NCBI GenBank assembly: GCA_964276025.1 | Contig: CAXYDD010000002.1 | Span: 248,001-312,000 of the forward strand | Direction of reading: 5' to 3' | DNA: 64,000 nt | Source: Porticoccus sp964276025 | GTDB lineage: Bacteria; Pseudomonadota; Gammaproteobacteria; Pseudomonadales; Porticoccaceae | Shown: piece after piece, positions 62,571 to 64,000 of the stretch | Position numbering within the stretch: position 1 is the first letter of the stretch | Layout of the letters: every line of letters starts with the position of its first letter | Translations under genes and position numbers: made by a program | The notes under the pieces: generated by a model | Databases searched by the model: none | What the model saw: only the letters and a program-made list of their open reading frames with translations | Told to the model about the DNA's origin: nothing

Positions 62571-63608
62571 TTAATTAAAGCAGTTAGTAAATGACGCGAG
62601 TTCTGAAATTTTTTCTTTCGCCAGTCCACTGCCAATTGAATCTTGAGCTAATATAACACCCTCTTTAAGATCTTTTGCTACTCCAGAAACATATAGTGCA
62701 GCACCTGCATTCATAGCAATCATATCAGATGCAGCTTCAACTTTAGCTGAGAGAGTTGCCTGCTTGGTTAATGCAGATTTTATTAATTCAAGACTTTCTT
62801 CAGGATTTTTAACCCTCAAATCATTGAGGATGCCCCTCCTCATTCCAAAGTCTTCTGGGGATATAGAATATTCAGTAATTTTATTATGTTTTAATTCAGC
62901 TACCCATGTGTCAGCAGAAATACTAATTTCATCTAATCCATCTGCTGAATGAACGACGAGAACATTTTTACCACCAAGTTTTTTCATTACTTCAGCTAAT
63001 GGTCTAAGCCATTTTTTATCATAAACACCCAACACCATATTTCGAACGTTTGCTGGATTAGTTAAAGGGCCCAATAAATTGAAAATAGTACGAATACCTA
63101 ACTCTCTTCTTGGTCCCACTGCATACTTCATGGCAGCATGATGATTTACAGCGAACATAAAACCCACGCCAATCTCTTTTACACAAGAGACTATTTGTTG
63201 TTTAGATAGATTTAAATTAATTCCTGCAACCTCTAATAAGTCTGCACTGCCACTATTGCTACTTACTCCGCGATTGCCATGTTTAGCAACATTAGCACCT
63301 GCAGCTGCAGCAACGAAAATACTTGCAGTAGATACATTAAATATACTGGCTTCGTCACCGCCAGTACCGACTATATCAACTAAATTTTGGCTATCTATGT
63401 TAAGAGTTAATGATAACTCACGCATTATTTGAGCAGCCCCAATAATCTCGTCAACTGTTTCGCCCTTAATACGTAAACCAACTAAAAAACCTCCTATTTG
63501 TGAATCAGTGGCTTTGCCTGACATGATTTGTGTCATTACTTTACGCATTTCATCTATCTTAAGATCATGGCCAAGCAAAACTTCTTGAACTGCTTTTTTG
63601 ATATCCAT
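62571..63608 (-). CDS. trpD: Anthranilate phosphoribosyltransferase
   Basis: Adds phosphoribose to anthranilate; 345 residues. The PRPP-binding loop DIVGTGGDEASIFNVSTAS and the KHGNRGVSSNSGSADLLE segment are intact, with GPRRELGIRTIFNLLGPLTNPA downstream. It is a separate protein from TrpG, unlike the fused E. coli enzyme. The ATG lies nine bases after the trpG stop. Confidence 0.97.
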   Translation of the reverse strand: MDIKKAVQEVLLGHDLKIDEMRKVMTQIMSGKATDSQIGGFLVGLRIKGETVDEIIGAAQIMRELSLTLNIDSQNLVDIVGTGGDEASIFNVSTASIFVAAAAGANVAKHGNRGVSSNSGSADLLEVAGINLNLSKQQIVSCVKEIGVGFMFAVNHHAAMKYAVGPRRELGIRTIFNLLGPLTNPANVRNMVLGVYDKKWLRPLAEVMKKLGGKNVLVVHSADGLDEISISADTWVAELKHNKITEYSISPEDFGMRRGILNDLRVKNPEESLELIKSALTKQATLSAKVEAASDMIAMNAGAALYVSGVAKDLKEGVILAQDSIGSGLAKEKISELASFTNCFN

Positions 63609-63617
63609 AATAGCCTT

Positions 63618-64000
63618 TTAGTATTTTAAAAAATTTTCGAGTAAATCATGCCCTTTGATAGTAAGTATTGATTCTGGATGAAACTGTACACCTTCTGACT
63701 GATGATCCCTGTGACGGAATCCCATAATCTCATCAATTTCACCTGATATTTTTTTTGTCCAAGCTGTCTCCTCAAGGCAGCTTGGTAAACTTGTACGCTC
63801 AACAATCAAAGAGTGATATCTAGTTGCCTCAAAAGGGTTGGGAAGGCCGCTAAATACTCCCTCGTTATTATGATAAATGGGTGAAGTTTTTCCATGCATG
63901 ACGTTTCTGGCCCTTTTAATTTTACCGCCAAAAGCTTGAGCTATACTTTGGTGCCCCAAGCAAATCCCTAAAATAGGAATTTTGCCGGAAAAGTGGCTTA
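63618..64000 (-). CDS. trpG: Anthranilate synthase glutamine amidotransferase subunit (partial)
   Basis: C-terminal part of the class I amidotransferase that supplies ammonia to TrpE; the gene runs off the right edge and about 126 codons are present. The nucleophile cysteine is in IPILGICLGHQSIA, the catalytic His-Glu in GVQFHPES. The sequence GKIKRARNVMHGKTSPIYH and RYHSLIV suit TrpG or the folate enzyme PabA. Linkage to trpD-trpC favours TrpG, though it may serve both paths. No start is visible. Confidence 0.93.
   Translation of the reverse strand, partial: SHFSGKIPILGICLGHQSIAQAFGGKIKRARNVMHGKTSPIYHNNEGVFSGLPNPFEATRYHSLIVERTSLPSCLEETAWTKKISGEIDEIMGFRHRDHQSEGVQFHPESILTIKGHDLLENFLKY

Overview
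The window is AT-rich bacterial DNA, densely packed with genes on both strands. Gene content and order point to a free-living, probably aquatic gammaproteobacterium. Three conserved blocks support this: the nudF-yqiB-cpdA-yqiA-parE-parC cluster divergent from tolC; an ilvE-waaF-waaC-waaG-waaP-...-waaL-hldE lipopolysaccharide core cluster arranged as in Pseudomonas; and rppH-ptsP-lgt-thyA-folA beside a HAD phosphatase, also a Pseudomonas-like order. I saw no rRNA, tRNA, insertion sequence, prophage or CRISPR array.

Layout. 1-5.3 kb: partial icmF (B12-dependent acyl-CoA mutase), ettA, a stand-alone helicase-associated-repeat protein, a DUF1456 protein, and amtB behind a textbook sigma-54 promoter. 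5.3-11.1 kb: a leftward vitamin B12 operon, cobalamin riboswitch-btuB-cobO-btuC-btuD-btuF. 11.1-14.3 kb: radA, divergent from an overlapping pair of replication genes, a DnaT-like protein with three DnaT-type repeats and a lambda-P-like helicase loader. 14.4-22.8 kb: topoisomerase IV cluster and tolC. 22.7-39.2 kb: envelope region with waaA, an FAD oxidoreductase/aldo-keto reductase pair, then the long leftward LPS core operon headed by ilvE. 39.5-46.2 kb: argA, folA, thyA, lgt, ptsP, rppH. 46.3-51.6 kb: HAD phosphatase, rsmC, PfkB-type kinase, PCu(A)C copper chaperone, dsbD. 51.8-58.5 kb: aroQ-accB-accC, dusB-fis, purH, purD. 58.5-64 kb: a metallo-beta-lactamase-fold hydrolase, coq7, a LysR regulator, an OsmC-family protein, and trpC-trpD-trpG (cut by the right edge).

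How it fits together. The cell imports B12 under riboswitch control, adenosylates it with CobO and uses it in IcmF; no corrin-ring synthesis gene is visible here. Ammonium uptake appears to be under nitrogen (sigma-54) control. The LPS operon builds a phosphorylated, carbamoylated heptose core that a WaaL ligase can cap.

The observations most worth following up are: (i) a candidate small RNA with a strong intrinsic terminator, encoded divergently from the lysR gene across a perfect LysR-type dyad (about 61,172-61,279), an oxyR/oxyS-like arrangement; (ii) the triplicated DnaT-like protein overlapping a lambda-P-like loader, with two adjacent dyads at its promoter; (iii) two 10-bp perfect inverted repeats whose right arms cover Shine-Dalgarno sequences; (iv) frequent TTG start codons, each with a Shine-Dalgarno sequence. 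Several start codons below were moved from the longest reading frame on the basis of Shine-Dalgarno spacing and family length.
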